DNA from: Marinomonas transparens
GTDB taxonomy: Bacteria > Pseudomonadota > Gammaproteobacteria > Pseudomonadales > Marinomonadaceae
Assembly (NCBI RefSeq): GCF_016463975.1
Contig: NZ_JAEMNX010000002.1
Coordinates: forward strand, 1 to 64,000
DNA length: 64,000 bases
Direction of reading: 5' to 3'
Below, piece after piece: positions 34,672 through 44,100 of this stretch (positions within the stretch are counted from its first letter, which is position 1; every line of letters starts with the position of its first letter). The translations under genes and the position numbers were made by a program. The notes under the pieces are model-generated. The model searched no databases and had not been told where the DNA came from. It saw only the letters and a program-made list of their open reading frames with translations.

Positions 34672-35278
34672 AAAACCTTGCTCCCTGTTTTTTGCTATCT
34701 CTATTGTATAGTTCGTTACCTACATTTAGACCACTTGAGCTGGTCAAAATCTAGCCTTATTTCCCTATAAGATGATGTAAATCATCTTTGCCTTCCTTAT
34801 TTTTTTGGCACAGCAAGAGACTTTTCTGTCGACTTTAAGGTGACGTTTTCCATGAAGAAAGAAAGAAAAATGATCGATACTATTAGACCACTACAATTCG
34901 CTCAAGGACATCTCACCAAAATAGTATGCAAGTTGGTGATAAGGGAATAAGCAGAGCCATCGTTACCCCCATGATAGGAATAAGTTTGCAAGCTGCTTAC
35001 TCAATCAAACAGGTCTGACAAAACCGTGTTATGCGACCTAATTGCGGTTAAAACAGGCAGAGTGAAGAGTCATTAATACCTTGGTGCTCACTTTATGGGA
35101 TCCACCAGATAAGTGAATCGCCCTATATGATGAAGTTAATCGCATTTTGTATAGAATATGTAATAATACGCACCACTTAATTTTCGCAGGGACATATTTT
35201 ATGCTGGACTCTCTTCTATTGGATTGCCTATCGCCCTGCCTATTTAAAAACTCATTTACAAACTCATAGGAACTCTCT
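34672..35278. other. intergenic region between phosphoketolase and amidase genes
   Basis: About 600 bp with the divergent promoters of phosphoketolase (minus) and the amidase-TRAP operon (plus). A 32-codon frame (34852-34950) and a 22-codon frame (35201-35269) exist, but neither is convincing as a gene. TATAGAAT-type -10 sequences near 35150-35165 could serve the amidase operon. Confidence 0.5.
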
Positions 35279-36802
35279 GTGAATTCTCGTGCATTAATCT
35301 CCTGGTCTGCCAGTGAAGTACTAGGTGCTTTTTCCGATAAAACGCTGACACCGACCGATTACTTATCGGCTTGTCTCGAACAAATAAAACAGATGAACCC
35401 CAAGATCAATGCCCTCACGGATATGGACACGAAAAACGCCATTCTAGAGGCGGCGGAGTCCACTAAGCGCTGGCAGCTAGGCATGCCAAAAGGGCCGCTC
35501 GATGGCCTGCCCATTGGTGTGAAAGATTTACAAGATGCCAAGGGCTTGTTAACCACCCATGGTAGTCCCAAATTACGTGGTAACATTGCGTCGAAAGATT
35601 TACCCATGGTGGCCAAACTACGTGATGCCGGTGCGATTATTCTGGCTAAGACGAATGTGCCTGAACTTGGTGCTGGTGGAAACAGTCGTAACCCTGTTTG
35701 GGGAGCGACAGGTAACCCATTTAATCCTAACCTTATTGCAGGTGGGTCTTCCGGTGGCTCGGCGGCGGCTTTGGGCGCCAATATGCTGCCCTTATGCACG
35801 GGCTCTGACACCGGCGGTTCCTTGCGCTTACCAGCCGCACTTTGTGGCATTGTTGGCTATCGTCCTTCGGTGGATGTAGTCGCCCATCCAACGAGGCCAT
35901 TAGGCTGGTCTGGTATTTCCGTGCTTGGCCCAATGGCTCGCACCGTTGAAGACATGATTTTGATGCTGCAAGTCATTCAGGGCTATGATGAAAACGACCC
36001 GCTAACCGCGCCAGCTGCGCCGGATCGTTTTAGCAATTTACCCAACATAGCACTAAAAGAGTTACGCATTGGCTACAGTGAAGACTTTGGCGGTACGCCG
36101 GTTGACCCTGATATCCGCGCGACATTTCAACAGCGCGTGGCAGCCATCAAACCCCATGTCGCTGTGTGTCGCCCTGTTGATCTCAACCTTGGCGATATGG
36201 ATCGTGTGTTTGACATATTACGAGCTGAAAGCTTCCATGTGGCTTTTGCCCAAGGGTTAATTGATACTCCTGAATTCTTCGGTGATAACATCAAAACCAA
36301 TGTGGCCTTAGCCAAGTCTTTTACTCTTGCTGATCGCGGTTGGGCGCATGTTGAACAGACTAAAATTTTGCGTAATTACAATGCCTTGATGAAAGATTTC
36401 GACATTATTTTATTGCCCACGGTGCCAGTCTCGCCCTTTCCTTGGACGCAACCTCATGCGACAGAAATTGACCAACAAAAAATGGACATTTACTACCGAT
36501 GGCTTGCATTAACCTACCGAGGTTCGCTGCTAAATGGCCCGTCTATTACGCTCCCTACTGGGCTTGACCCACAAGGTATGCCGTTTGGTTTGCAAATACT
36601 CGGTGCGGTGCGCGCCGATGAAACCCTGCTAGCGGCAGCCAGCGCCATTGAAGCCTTGTTAGCACAAACCTCAGAAACCGCTCGACCTGAGCCAGACTTT
36701 GCCACCCTGCAAGATTCGACGATAGAGCTCAAGTCAATGGTTACTCACCCACCCATATTTGACAGTACCGACACCTCGGCCACTGTAAAAACTGCGGTAT
36801 AA
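35279..36802 (+). CDS. amidase
   Basis: 507-aa amidase-signature hydrolase. The catalytic triad is visible as Lys82 (PIGVKDLQDAKG), a cis-Ser in GGSSGGSAAA (about 157-161) and Ser181 (TGSDTGGSLRLPA). The start is GTG at 35279 with AGGA upstream. It is 13 bp before a TRAP permease gene, so it heads an operon of amidase, dctM, dctP and dctQ. This suggests that the TRAP system imports an amide or the amidase acts on the imported compound. It resembles the amidases beside aromatic/indole-acid genes in this genus, but the substrate is not decidable. Confidence 0.92.
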   Translation: MNSRALISWSASEVLGAFSDKTLTPTDYLSACLEQIKQMNPKINALTDMDTKNAILEAAESTKRWQLGMPKGPLDGLPIGVKDLQDAKGLLTTHGSPKLRGNIASKDLPMVAKLRDAGAIILAKTNVPELGAGGNSRNPVWGATGNPFNPNLIAGGSSGGSAAALGANMLPLCTGSDTGGSLRLPAALCGIVGYRPSVDVVAHPTRPLGWSGISVLGPMARTVEDMILMLQVIQGYDENDPLTAPAAPDRFSNLPNIALKELRIGYSEDFGGTPVDPDIRATFQQRVAAIKPHVAVCRPVDLNLGDMDRVFDILRAESFHVAFAQGLIDTPEFFGDNIKTNVALAKSFTLADRGWAHVEQTKILRNYNALMKDFDIILLPTVPVSPFPWTQPHATEIDQQKMDIYYRWLALTYRGSLLNGPSITLPTGLDPQGMPFGLQILGAVRADETLLAAASAIEALLAQTSETARPEPDFATLQDSTIELKSMVTHPPIFDSTDTSATVKTAV

Positions 36803-36815
36803 AAGGACTCATTTT

Positions 36816-38105
36816 ATGTGGCTAATTCCCATTGTTTTCATTGTGCTGCTGATTAGCGGAACCGCCTTCGCTTACTTGATGGGCGCGGTATCGGTCGTGA
36901 CCTTTATCGCGGTTGATAAGGCACAGTACCTTTCCATCTTGCCCCAACGAATTTTTGCTCAGCTTGACGTTTTTGCCTTTATGGCAATGCCCTTGTTTAT
37001 TTTAACCGCTGAGATTATGAGCCGTGCTGGGGTAACACGAAGCCTAATCGACTTTGCCATGTCTACGGTAGGACGATTCAAAGGTGGTCTTGGGCACGTC
37101 AATATTCTAACCAGTGTCTTCTTTGCTGGTATTTCAGGTTCGGCGATTGCCGACAGTGCTGCGCTATCGCGCACCTTTGTGCCTGAAATGAAAGCCCGTG
37201 GCTATAACCCCTACTATGCTGGTGCTATCACGGCGGCATCGTCCATGATTGGGCCGATTATTCCGCCGTCTATTATTATGATCATCTACGGAGGCTTAAC
37301 AGGTGCCTCTGTTGCGGCTCTGTTTGCTGCGGGCATTATTCCCGGCTTATTACTGGCCGTCTCTTTACTGGTATTGAACTCCATCATCGCCCACGTGAAA
37401 GGTCACCCCGGTGGTGCAAACGATAACGCTGATCTTCCAAAGTTCCTGCCTAGTTTGCTCAACGCCTTACCTGCACTGTGTTTGCCTGTGGTGATTCTAG
37501 GCTCATTAGTATTTGGGTTGGCCACGCCAACAGAAGGCTCAGCTGTCGCGGTCCTTGTGGCGCTCTGCGCTGGACAGTTTTACAAAGGCCTCAGCTTTCG
37601 CATGATCTACGATGCTATGGAAGCCACAGCACGTATGACAGGAACCATCTTTATCATACTGGCCGCCATTTCTGTATTGGGATATTTGGCAGGTCAAATG
37701 GGTTGGTCAAGCGCATTGGCTGGTTGGGTAGAAAGCTTTGGATTAACGGGCACTCAGTACCTGTTTTTCTTAGTCGGTATTTTCCTCATTGCGGGCATGT
37801 TCATGGATACCCCGGTTGCCCTCACCTTGCTTATTCCTCTGTTTGCCCCTCAGGCCCTTGAGCAAGGTATTAGCCCTATCCACCTAGGCGTGGTGTTATG
37901 TTTCAACCTATGTGTTGGTCTAATCACACCACCTTTGGGAAAATGCCTCGTTGTGGTGTCGGCACTCACAAAACTAAACTATTGGCGCCTCGCTTATGCG
38001 GTGCTGCCTTTTATCTTTGTGCAAATACTATTATTAATGGCCTTGGTCTACTGGCCATCCATCAGTTTGTTTGTTCCAAGTTTGTTTGGGTTTTCAGTAA
38101 AATAA
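36816..38105 (+). CDS. dctM: TRAP transporter large permease (DctM)
   Basis: 429-aa inner-membrane protein with about twelve membrane segments. DctM signatures are seen: FAGISGSAIADSAALSRTFV, IGPIIPPSIIMIIYGG and GLITPPLGKCLVV. It uses the sodium gradient to move the solute bound by the periplasmic receptor. The order here is M-P-Q, not the usual P-Q-M, with 16 bp to dctP. Confidence 0.92.
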   Translation: MWLIPIVFIVLLISGTAFAYLMGAVSVVTFIAVDKAQYLSILPQRIFAQLDVFAFMAMPLFILTAEIMSRAGVTRSLIDFAMSTVGRFKGGLGHVNILTSVFFAGISGSAIADSAALSRTFVPEMKARGYNPYYAGAITAASSMIGPIIPPSIIMIIYGGLTGASVAALFAAGIIPGLLLAVSLLVLNSIIAHVKGHPGGANDNADLPKFLPSLLNALPALCLPVVILGSLVFGLATPTEGSAVAVLVALCAGQFYKGLSFRMIYDAMEATARMTGTIFIILAAISVLGYLAGQMGWSSALAGWVESFGLTGTQYLFFLVGIFLIAGMFMDTPVALTLLIPLFAPQALEQGISPIHLGVVLCFNLCVGLITPPLGKCLVVVSALTKLNYWRLAYAVLPFIFVQILLLMALVYWPSISLFVPSLFGFSVK

Positions 38106-38121
38106 AAGAGAGAAAAAAACT

Positions 38122-39108
38122 ATGAAACCATTAAAATTAAAAGCCTTAACACTGGCATCATTGCTGACTGTCGCATCATTTGCTTCCGCGTCAGAAATAA
38201 AAATCGCCCTCGATAGCAAGCCAGATTTAGCCACCTCAGGTTCTTATAATTGGGCTCACGCCTTTGGCGAAGCACTGAAGAAAAATGGCATGGATGTACG
38301 TGAATTACCACGTGGTTCGGTGGGAAATGAAGCCGAGAAATTTGACCAAGTGTCTACTGGTTTGCTTGAAGTATCCCTGTCTGACGTTCGTTCCATTGCT
38401 CAGGTAGATCCCTTTATTTATGGTGTTCGCTTACCTTATATCTTTGACAACATTGCTCATATGGATCGTACCCTAGCGGCTGGGAAAGTGTTTGAGCGTA
38501 TAAATAAAAATTTAGCCAAACAAGATGTACTCTTGTTGTCGTTAGCGCCACTTGGCCCATCATCTGGTGTCATCACCACTAAGCAAGCGGTTCGCTCTCC
38601 TGCCGATATGTCGTCACTGCGCATGCGTGCGCTAGACGATGCACAGATCTCAATGTACAAGGCTTGGGGCTCAGCAGGCACCATAGTACCTTGGGGCGAA
38701 GTACCCGCAGGTCTACAAACTGGCATCATCGACGGCTACCTAAACTCGCCACTTATTCCCATCACCTTTGGTCAAACAGACTTTGTAAAAAACTTCTCTG
38801 ATGCCCGTGTGATTTGGCCGCTGCGCGCTGTACTTGTCTCTAAATACTGGTACGACGATCTGTCCAAAGATGACCGTGCTGCCGTTGATGCCGCCGTTAA
38901 AACAGCGGATGCTGCCACTCGCACTTGGCTTGAAGGGATTTCGGTATCTGGCCTAAAATCCCTAGAAGAACATGGCGTTACGGTACAACGCTTAACCGAT
39001 GAAGAACGTGCTGTTTTCCGCACCATGTCTAAGCCTGTTTACGATTCTGGTTTAATGCCTTCTGCCGACGTGAAAATTTGGTCTGACCTATCAGACAGCA
39101 ACCGTTAA
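38122..39108 (+). CDS. dctP: TRAP transporter substrate-binding protein (DctP)
   Basis: 328-aa periplasmic receptor with a clear signal peptide (MKPLKLKALTLASLLTVASF, cleaved near ASA/SEI). The body has the DctP pattern LRMRALDDAQISMYKAWGSA with the Arg that binds a carboxylate (in LRMRALDD), and GEVPAGLQTGIIDGYLNSPL. Its dctM is upstream and dctQ 97 bp downstream. Ligand is probably a carboxylated amide related to the amidase reaction (inference). Confidence 0.92.
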   Translation: MKPLKLKALTLASLLTVASFASASEIKIALDSKPDLATSGSYNWAHAFGEALKKNGMDVRELPRGSVGNEAEKFDQVSTGLLEVSLSDVRSIAQVDPFIYGVRLPYIFDNIAHMDRTLAAGKVFERINKNLAKQDVLLLSLAPLGPSSGVITTKQAVRSPADMSSLRMRALDDAQISMYKAWGSAGTIVPWGEVPAGLQTGIIDGYLNSPLIPITFGQTDFVKNFSDARVIWPLRAVLVSKYWYDDLSKDDRAAVDAAVKTADAATRTWLEGISVSGLKSLEEHGVTVQRLTDEERAVFRTMSKPVYDSGLMPSADVKIWSDLSDSNR

Positions 39109-39205
39109 TTAAGTGACTGTTCATTAAGCAACGGGTCATTAAGCAATAAAGTACGACTTGGCTAGGTATCGAAGATGCCTAGCCATCAACACGATGAGAT
39201 GATAG

Positions 39206-39742
39206 ATGCGACAACTGATAGTACAAATAAGTAACGCGATCCATAAGTATGCACGACGTGCTGCGGTATTCACTGTGGGGATAATGTTCGTCACAGTCAT
39301 GATCCAAATAGTGGCGCGTTATGTGTTTTCCTCCCCGCCTATTTGGACAGAAGACATTGCCCGTTATGCTATGGTTTGGACCGGTTTACTGGGTGCTACC
39401 TTGTCGTTCAAAACCCAGACCGACGCAGTGCTCATGGACTCTGTCTTTCCTAAGCATCCAAGCTATTTTGCTATTGTCACCAATGCCATTCAAAGCGCGG
39501 CGGTACTCACCTTTATTTTACCCGTGGTTTACTTTTGCTTTATCGGTTTGAAAGGGGGCTTTGCGAGAGGGTTTCTGGCCAGACAAGCGGGCTTAACGGC
39601 CGACACATTAGGCATCCCCATGGTGTGGATTTCCATCTCTGTGCCAGTGGCGATGATCATTATTTTAATACATTTGGCTGCTCGTTGGGCCGAGCCCGCA
39701 GATGAACGCCCTAAAGAAGTGGATTCTGCTCAGCTAGATTAG
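39206..39742 (+). CDS. dctQ: TRAP transporter small permease (DctQ)
   Basis: 178-aa protein with four membrane segments and the DctQ motif RYVFSSPPIWTEDIARYAMV. The last 89 codons lie in the 407-bp sequence that is repeated at 53349-53755. This copy is complete and is the functional one. A hairpin CGCCTCC/GGAGGCG (39764-39783) follows. Confidence 0.9.
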   Translation: MRQLIVQISNAIHKYARRAAVFTVGIMFVTVMIQIVARYVFSSPPIWTEDIARYAMVWTGLLGATLSFKTQTDAVLMDSVFPKHPSYFAIVTNAIQSAAVLTFILPVVYFCFIGLKGGFARGFLARQAGLTADTLGIPMVWISISVPVAMIIILIHLAARWAEPADERPKEVDSAQLD

Positions 39743-39882
39743 ATGTAATGGGTAGCTTGCAAACGCCTCCGAACATGGAGGCGCTTATGCAGGATCATTC
39801 AATGACTAAATGGGGCTCAATTTAAGGTAGGGCTTTCTCTTCATGCTCTTGGGCATTTAGCTTACTAAGATCCTCTAGATTA
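39476..39882 (+). repeat. left 407-bp direct repeat (intact dctQ end, marR end)
   Basis: Matches 53349-53755 base for base except for three substitutions I could find (all within the first 80 bp), about 99% identical. It covers the last 89 codons of dctQ, the intergenic hairpin and the last about 20 codons of marR. Outside it, marR homology continues at about 84% to 39943 and then ends. Confidence 0.95.
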
Positions 39883-39943
39883 ATCGCCAATCTCAGTAAA
39901 AAATCACAAAACATCTTTACTTCCGCTTCATCAAAACCTTTCA
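39822..39943 (-). pseudogene. marR 3' remnant
   Basis: In the minus strand this encodes KGFDEAEVKMFCDFLLRLAI, then NLEDLSKLNAQ and a tail EHEEKALP, matching the C-terminus of the intact MarR gene at 53695-54252. The region closest to the stop is identical; further in it diverges to about 84%. All homology stops at 39943. It is the stump of a second marR allele left at the left edge of the catabolic island. Confidence 0.85.
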
Positions 39944-40109
39944 CACACTTCCTGATCATTCCCTAATAAATCTCGCATGTGAAAATATCATTAATTCATA
40001 TTTTTTTACCGTTTGTGGACGTGATTAAGAGTGTTATATCGTGAACTCAATCCGGTGACATTTCTATCGAACTTATCAAATCTTAATCATATTAATTATA
40101 GGAAAAAAC

Positions 40110-40910
40110 ATGCAAGCATCTCATTTTTTTAGCTCTCTTTGGGAGCACTATATAGCAATAACACCACAGGCAAAACGCATTGAAAACTTGTTTAAAAGTC
40201 ACAACGAAGAAGTGATTAATGATCATATCGCTTTTCGAACTTTTGCTAATTCCCCAATATCTTTAAAAAATCTAGAACCTCAGTTAGAGAGCATGGGCTA
40301 TTTTGCATATGGCGCTTTTCGATTTGAAAACAAGCACCTTGTTGCACGGTGTTATAAACATGAAAATGCTTTATTACCTAAAATATTTTTATCTGAGTTA
40401 TTGGTTGAAGAATTACCTAAAAACTGCCAAAAAATCATTGCTAATTTGATTGATGGTATTCCAGCGGATGTGGTCCAGTCTCCTGACATATTTTGGGCAA
40501 AACGTCTTTGGGATACCCCAAGTTTAAAAGACTATGAAGCTTTATTAGAGCATAGTGAGTATGCGGCTTGGTTGGCAACAATGGGGCTACAAGCCAACCA
40601 TTTTACTGTCAGTATTAACCTATTAAAAAGCTTTGTTTCTATTGAATCGGTGAACCAACTGCTGCTCAACGAAGGCTATAAGCTAAATGAAGTCGGAGGC
40701 TTGGTAAAAGGCTCATCTGAATTGTATTTAGAGCAGTCCTCTACTATGGCCGATAAAATCGCTTTCACTTTTTCTGATGGCGAAGTAAAAGACATTCCAA
40801 CCTGCTTCTATGAGTTTGCTCGTCGCCATGAAATGCCTAATGGCGAACTCTTTGACAGCTTTATTGAAGGTAATGCCGATAAGATTTTTGATTCTACTAA
40901 CGTGAAATAG
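40110..40910 (+). CDS. DUF1338 family protein (2-oxoadipate dioxygenase/decarboxylase-like)
   Basis: 266-aa protein of the DUF1338 family. Its long-form member in Pseudomonas (HglS/YdcJ) is an Fe(II) enzyme converting 2-oxoadipate to D-2-hydroxyglutarate in lysine breakdown. The three metal ligands are visible in order: His39 (NDHIAFRTF), His164 (QANHFTVSI) and Glu235 (TCFYEFARR). It is shorter than HglS (about 460 aa) and similar in length to the plant FLO7-type proteins. It is first in the island, with the aminotransferase 157 bp downstream on the same strand. Substrate identity is inferred from family and context. Confidence 0.85.
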   Translation: MQASHFFSSLWEHYIAITPQAKRIENLFKSHNEEVINDHIAFRTFANSPISLKNLEPQLESMGYFAYGAFRFENKHLVARCYKHENALLPKIFLSELLVEELPKNCQKIIANLIDGIPADVVQSPDIFWAKRLWDTPSLKDYEALLEHSEYAAWLATMGLQANHFTVSINLLKSFVSIESVNQLLLNEGYKLNEVGGLVKGSSELYLEQSSTMADKIAFTFSDGEVKDIPTCFYEFARRHEMPNGELFDSFIEGNADKIFDSTNVK

Positions 40911-41067
40911 CACCTTTTAGTGAATGCCTACATGAATGTAGGTAATTAGGGCAATGCATAACCACAAGGATGTGGTGTACAGCGCAAGAGCAATTGCCGG
41001 GACAAGCAAACTTGTTCACTCCTTCCTTAACCATACCATCATCAAAAGATAGATAAGGGCTATTAAT

Positions 41068-42381
41068 ATGCTTAATAAAGTCATAGACCCCAAAATTGTT
41101 ACCCAGCAATTAAAAGAATCGAGTATTACTTCTATGGCACGCGCTTCAATTCGAGAGTTAGTTTCATTAATTAATGGCATTGAACGTGAGTCAGGGCAAA
41201 AATATGTTCGCATGGAGATGGGGGTACCTGGGTTGCCAGCCCCTCAAATAGGAATAGAGGCAGAGATCAGTGCATTGCATCAAGGGGTGGCATCTAAATA
41301 CCCAATGATAGAAGGCATTCCAGAACTGAAGAAAGAAATCAGCCGCTTCTGCTCGATGTTTTTGGACATCAGTGTCAATGAAGTTTCTTGTTTTCCGACC
41401 GTTGGTTCTGCTCAAGGTGCATTAGCGACATTTTTAGTTGGCAACCGAATGCGTCCACAAGGTGCAACTTTATTTATTGATCCTGGTTTTCCTAACCAAA
41501 AACGTCAGTTAGATATGATTGGCCAATCATGGGGGAGTTTTGATGTTTATGAGCATAGAGGCTCTAAGCTTAAGCCAGCTTTAGAAAAACATTTAGGAAC
41601 GGGGAAATACACGACCTTACTATATTCTAATCCGAACAACCCGGCTTGGATTTGTTTTAATGATGAAGAGCTAGCAAGTATTGCAGAAGTGGCGGATAAG
41701 TATGATGTCATTGTGATTGAAGATTTAGCATATTTTGGTATGGATTATCGAGAAGATTACTCTATACCAGGTCAAGGGCCTTATCAGCCAACCGTTGCTA
41801 AATATACGGATAACTATGTTTTGCTTATATCAAGTTCAAAAGTCTTTAGTTATGCAGGACAACGTATCGGAAGCATGGTCATTTCCAATGAGTTATATAA
41901 GCGTCAGTTTGATAATTTAAAAGACTATTTTGGCCAGACTCAATATGGCAAAGCCATCACCTTTGGAGCTTTACACGGTTTGTCATCAGGCGTCACCCAT
42001 TCAACGCAGTATGGCCTTGCTGCAATGTTAAAAGCAGCCAATGATAATGAATTGCCTTTTCTTAACTTAACGAAGGTTTATGCTAAGCGTGCGGAAGTAA
42101 TGAAAGAGCTGTTCTTAAATTATGGCTTTAACATTGTTTATGCAGAAGATAACGGTAAACCTTTAAGCGATGGATTTTACTTCACAATTTCGTACCCAGG
42201 TATGGACGGCGATGCTCTCCTAACAAACCTTCTTTATGTTGGAATAAGTGCGATCTCATTAGCAAATACGGGATCGGAACATATTGATGGTGCACGAGCG
42301 TGTGTGTCTCAAGTTAAAGAAGATCAAATACCTATTCTTACTGAGCGATTGAAGGCATTTTCTGAGAAGTTTATTGCTTAG
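41068..42381 (+). CDS. class I/II PLP-dependent aminotransferase
   Basis: 437-aa fold-type I aminotransferase. PLP lysine is Lys258 in SSSKVFSYAGQR; NPNNPA (about 188), EDLAY (Asp219) and an Arg near the C-terminus complete the site. In the island it follows the DUF1338 gene on the same strand and converges with the semialdehyde dehydrogenase gene. A role as 2-aminoadipate or lysine-family transaminase giving the 2-oxoacid for DUF1338 is likely, not proven. Confidence 0.88.
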   Translation: MLNKVIDPKIVTQQLKESSITSMARASIRELVSLINGIERESGQKYVRMEMGVPGLPAPQIGIEAEISALHQGVASKYPMIEGIPELKKEISRFCSMFLDISVNEVSCFPTVGSAQGALATFLVGNRMRPQGATLFIDPGFPNQKRQLDMIGQSWGSFDVYEHRGSKLKPALEKHLGTGKYTTLLYSNPNNPAWICFNDEELASIAEVADKYDVIVIEDLAYFGMDYREDYSIPGQGPYQPTVAKYTDNYVLLISSSKVFSYAGQRIGSMVISNELYKRQFDNLKDYFGQTQYGKAITFGALHGLSSGVTHSTQYGLAAMLKAANDNELPFLNLTKVYAKRAEVMKELFLNYGFNIVYAEDNGKPLSDGFYFTISYPGMDGDALLTNLLYVGISAISLANTGSEHIDGARACVSQVKEDQIPILTERLKAFSEKFIA

Positions 42382-42402
42382 TAGTAATATTACCTAAAAC
42401 TG

Positions 42403-42429
42403 AAATAGGCGAGAAAATCTCGCCTATTT
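42403..42429. terminator. bidirectional terminator
   Basis: Twelve-base perfect stem AAATAGGCGAGA/TCTCGCCTATTT with a 3-base loop, in the 78-bp gap between the convergent aminotransferase and AmaB-type genes. A/T flanks on both sides let it act in both directions. Confidence 0.85.
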
Positions 42430-42459
42430 GTTGTTGATCAAACGCGTTTTTAAGCAAAC

Positions 42460-44004
42460 TTATTCGAAAACAATACCTTGCGCTAATGGCAAATCACCAC
42501 CGTAGTTCACTGTATTCGTGGTACGACGCATATAGTTTCTCCACGCATCTGAACCCGATTCACGACCACCGCCCGTTTCTTTCTCACCACCAAACGCGCC
42601 GCCAATCTCAGCACCTGACGTACCGATATTCACATTGGCAATACCACAGTCAGAGCCAGCTGGAGACATAAACAACTCGGCTTCACGCATGGTTTCAGTA
42701 AATACAGCAGACGAAAGGCCCTGTGGCACTTCGTTTTGAATATCAATCGCTTCGTCAAAGGTTTTGTAAGTCAGCACATACATAATAGGCGCAAAGGTTT
42801 CTTCATGAACAATGGGCGCATCATGGGCAATACGAACAATGGCAGGACGAACATAGAAACCACCAGCAGGAACGTTTTCAGTCACACGTTCACCACCACA
42901 AATCACTTCTCCACCTTGCTTTTTCGCCGTTTCTAAAGCCGCTTGCATGCGATTAAAACTGCCTTCATCGATAAGCGGTCCAACTAGATTGCCTTCTACT
43001 ATTGGGCTACCAACGCGAAGCGAACCATAAGATTTTGCTAAACGCTCAACCAAACCATCAACAATAGATTCGTGGGTAATCAAACGGCGCAATGTGGTAC
43101 AACGCTGACCAGCTGTACCTGCCGCAGAGAAAACAATCGCGCGTAATGCAAGTTCTAAATCCGCTGTATCAGAAACGATCATCGCGTTATTACCACCAAG
43201 CTCTAATAAAGAACGACCTAAACGACCCGCCACTGTTTTCGCCACCGCACGACCCATTGCCGTAGAACCTGTCGCAGACACCAGCGGGAAAGTCTCGCTC
43301 GCGGCAATCGCTTCCCCAAGGTCACGATCACCAATCATCACAGACACAGCGGCTTTCGGAATATCAGGCATATCAGCCAGAACGTTTTGCGCAATTTGGT
43401 ACATAGCCAAGGCACAAAGCGGTGCTTTTTCAGAAGGTTTTAATAAGATAGGATCACCACAAACCAGACCCAACATGGCATTCCAAGCCCAAACAGCCAT
43501 CGGAAAGTTAAACGCCGTAATAACAGCAACAGGACCTAATGGATGCCATTGCTCCATCATGCGATGGCCTGGGCGTTCAGACACGATGGATAAGCCATGT
43601 AGCATACGAGATTGCCCAACGGCGAAATCACACACATCAATCCACTCTTGTACTTCGCCCAAGGCTTCAGGAACAATTTTACCTGCTTCTAAAGAGATCA
43701 CTTGTGCTAATTCATTTTTGTATTTACGCGCTTCTTCACCAATACGACGAACTAACTCACCTCGGCGTGGCGCAGGAATGGTACGCAATACTTTAAAAGC
43801 ATCTTTTAATTCCGCATTCACTTTTTCAAGTTGCGCTGGTGTTGCATTGTTAAAAGTAGATAACGTCGCACCATCAATTGGGCTTTGAGCAGAAAACGTA
43901 CTGCCTTCACCCAAGCTAACTGAATTACCGGTTAAAACGCTGAAAAAAGTATCGCCCTGTTTCAGGCTATTAACCCCTAGTGTATCCAAGCAAACTAGTG
44001 ACAT
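42460..44004 (-). CDS. amaB: L-aminoadipate-semialdehyde (P6C) dehydrogenase, ALDH7 type
   Basis: 514-aa aldehyde dehydrogenase of the ALDH7A/AmaB type, oxidising piperideine-6-carboxylate/aminoadipate semialdehyde to 2-aminoadipate. General base Glu268 (LLELGG) and nucleophile Cys302 (AGQRCTTLRRL). The tail SGAEIGGAFGGEKETGGGRE, then SGSDAW and YMRRTTNTVNYGGDLPLAQG, is the ALDH7 hallmark that recognises the aminoadipate carboxylate. The ATG at 44004 has AAGAGG upstream; a longer frame to 44061 is unlikely. It lies 96 bp after the ThDP enzyme gene on the same strand. Confidence 0.9.
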   Translation of the reverse strand: MSLVCLDTLGVNSLKQGDTFFSVLTGNSVSLGEGSTFSAQSPIDGATLSTFNNATPAQLEKVNAELKDAFKVLRTIPAPRRGELVRRIGEEARKYKNELAQVISLEAGKIVPEALGEVQEWIDVCDFAVGQSRMLHGLSIVSERPGHRMMEQWHPLGPVAVITAFNFPMAVWAWNAMLGLVCGDPILLKPSEKAPLCALAMYQIAQNVLADMPDIPKAAVSVMIGDRDLGEAIAASETFPLVSATGSTAMGRAVAKTVAGRLGRSLLELGGNNAMIVSDTADLELALRAIVFSAAGTAGQRCTTLRRLITHESIVDGLVERLAKSYGSLRVGSPIVEGNLVGPLIDEGSFNRMQAALETAKKQGGEVICGGERVTENVPAGGFYVRPAIVRIAHDAPIVHEETFAPIMYVLTYKTFDEAIDIQNEVPQGLSSAVFTETMREAELFMSPAGSDCGIANVNIGTSGAEIGGAFGGEKETGGGRESGSDAWRNYMRRTTNTVNYGGDLPLAQGIVFE

Positions 44005-44100
44005 ATGAAACCTCTTATATCTGTATTTAAAAATAAACTTATTACGAAAGCCTAAACCCAAATCAATGGAGTTCAGACTTTCATTTTGATTAAGGACGGC

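Noticed and set aside
36127-36732. Minus-strand frames inside the amidase gene
   Set aside because: They are shadows of the amidase coding frame, which shows the full amidase signature and triad.
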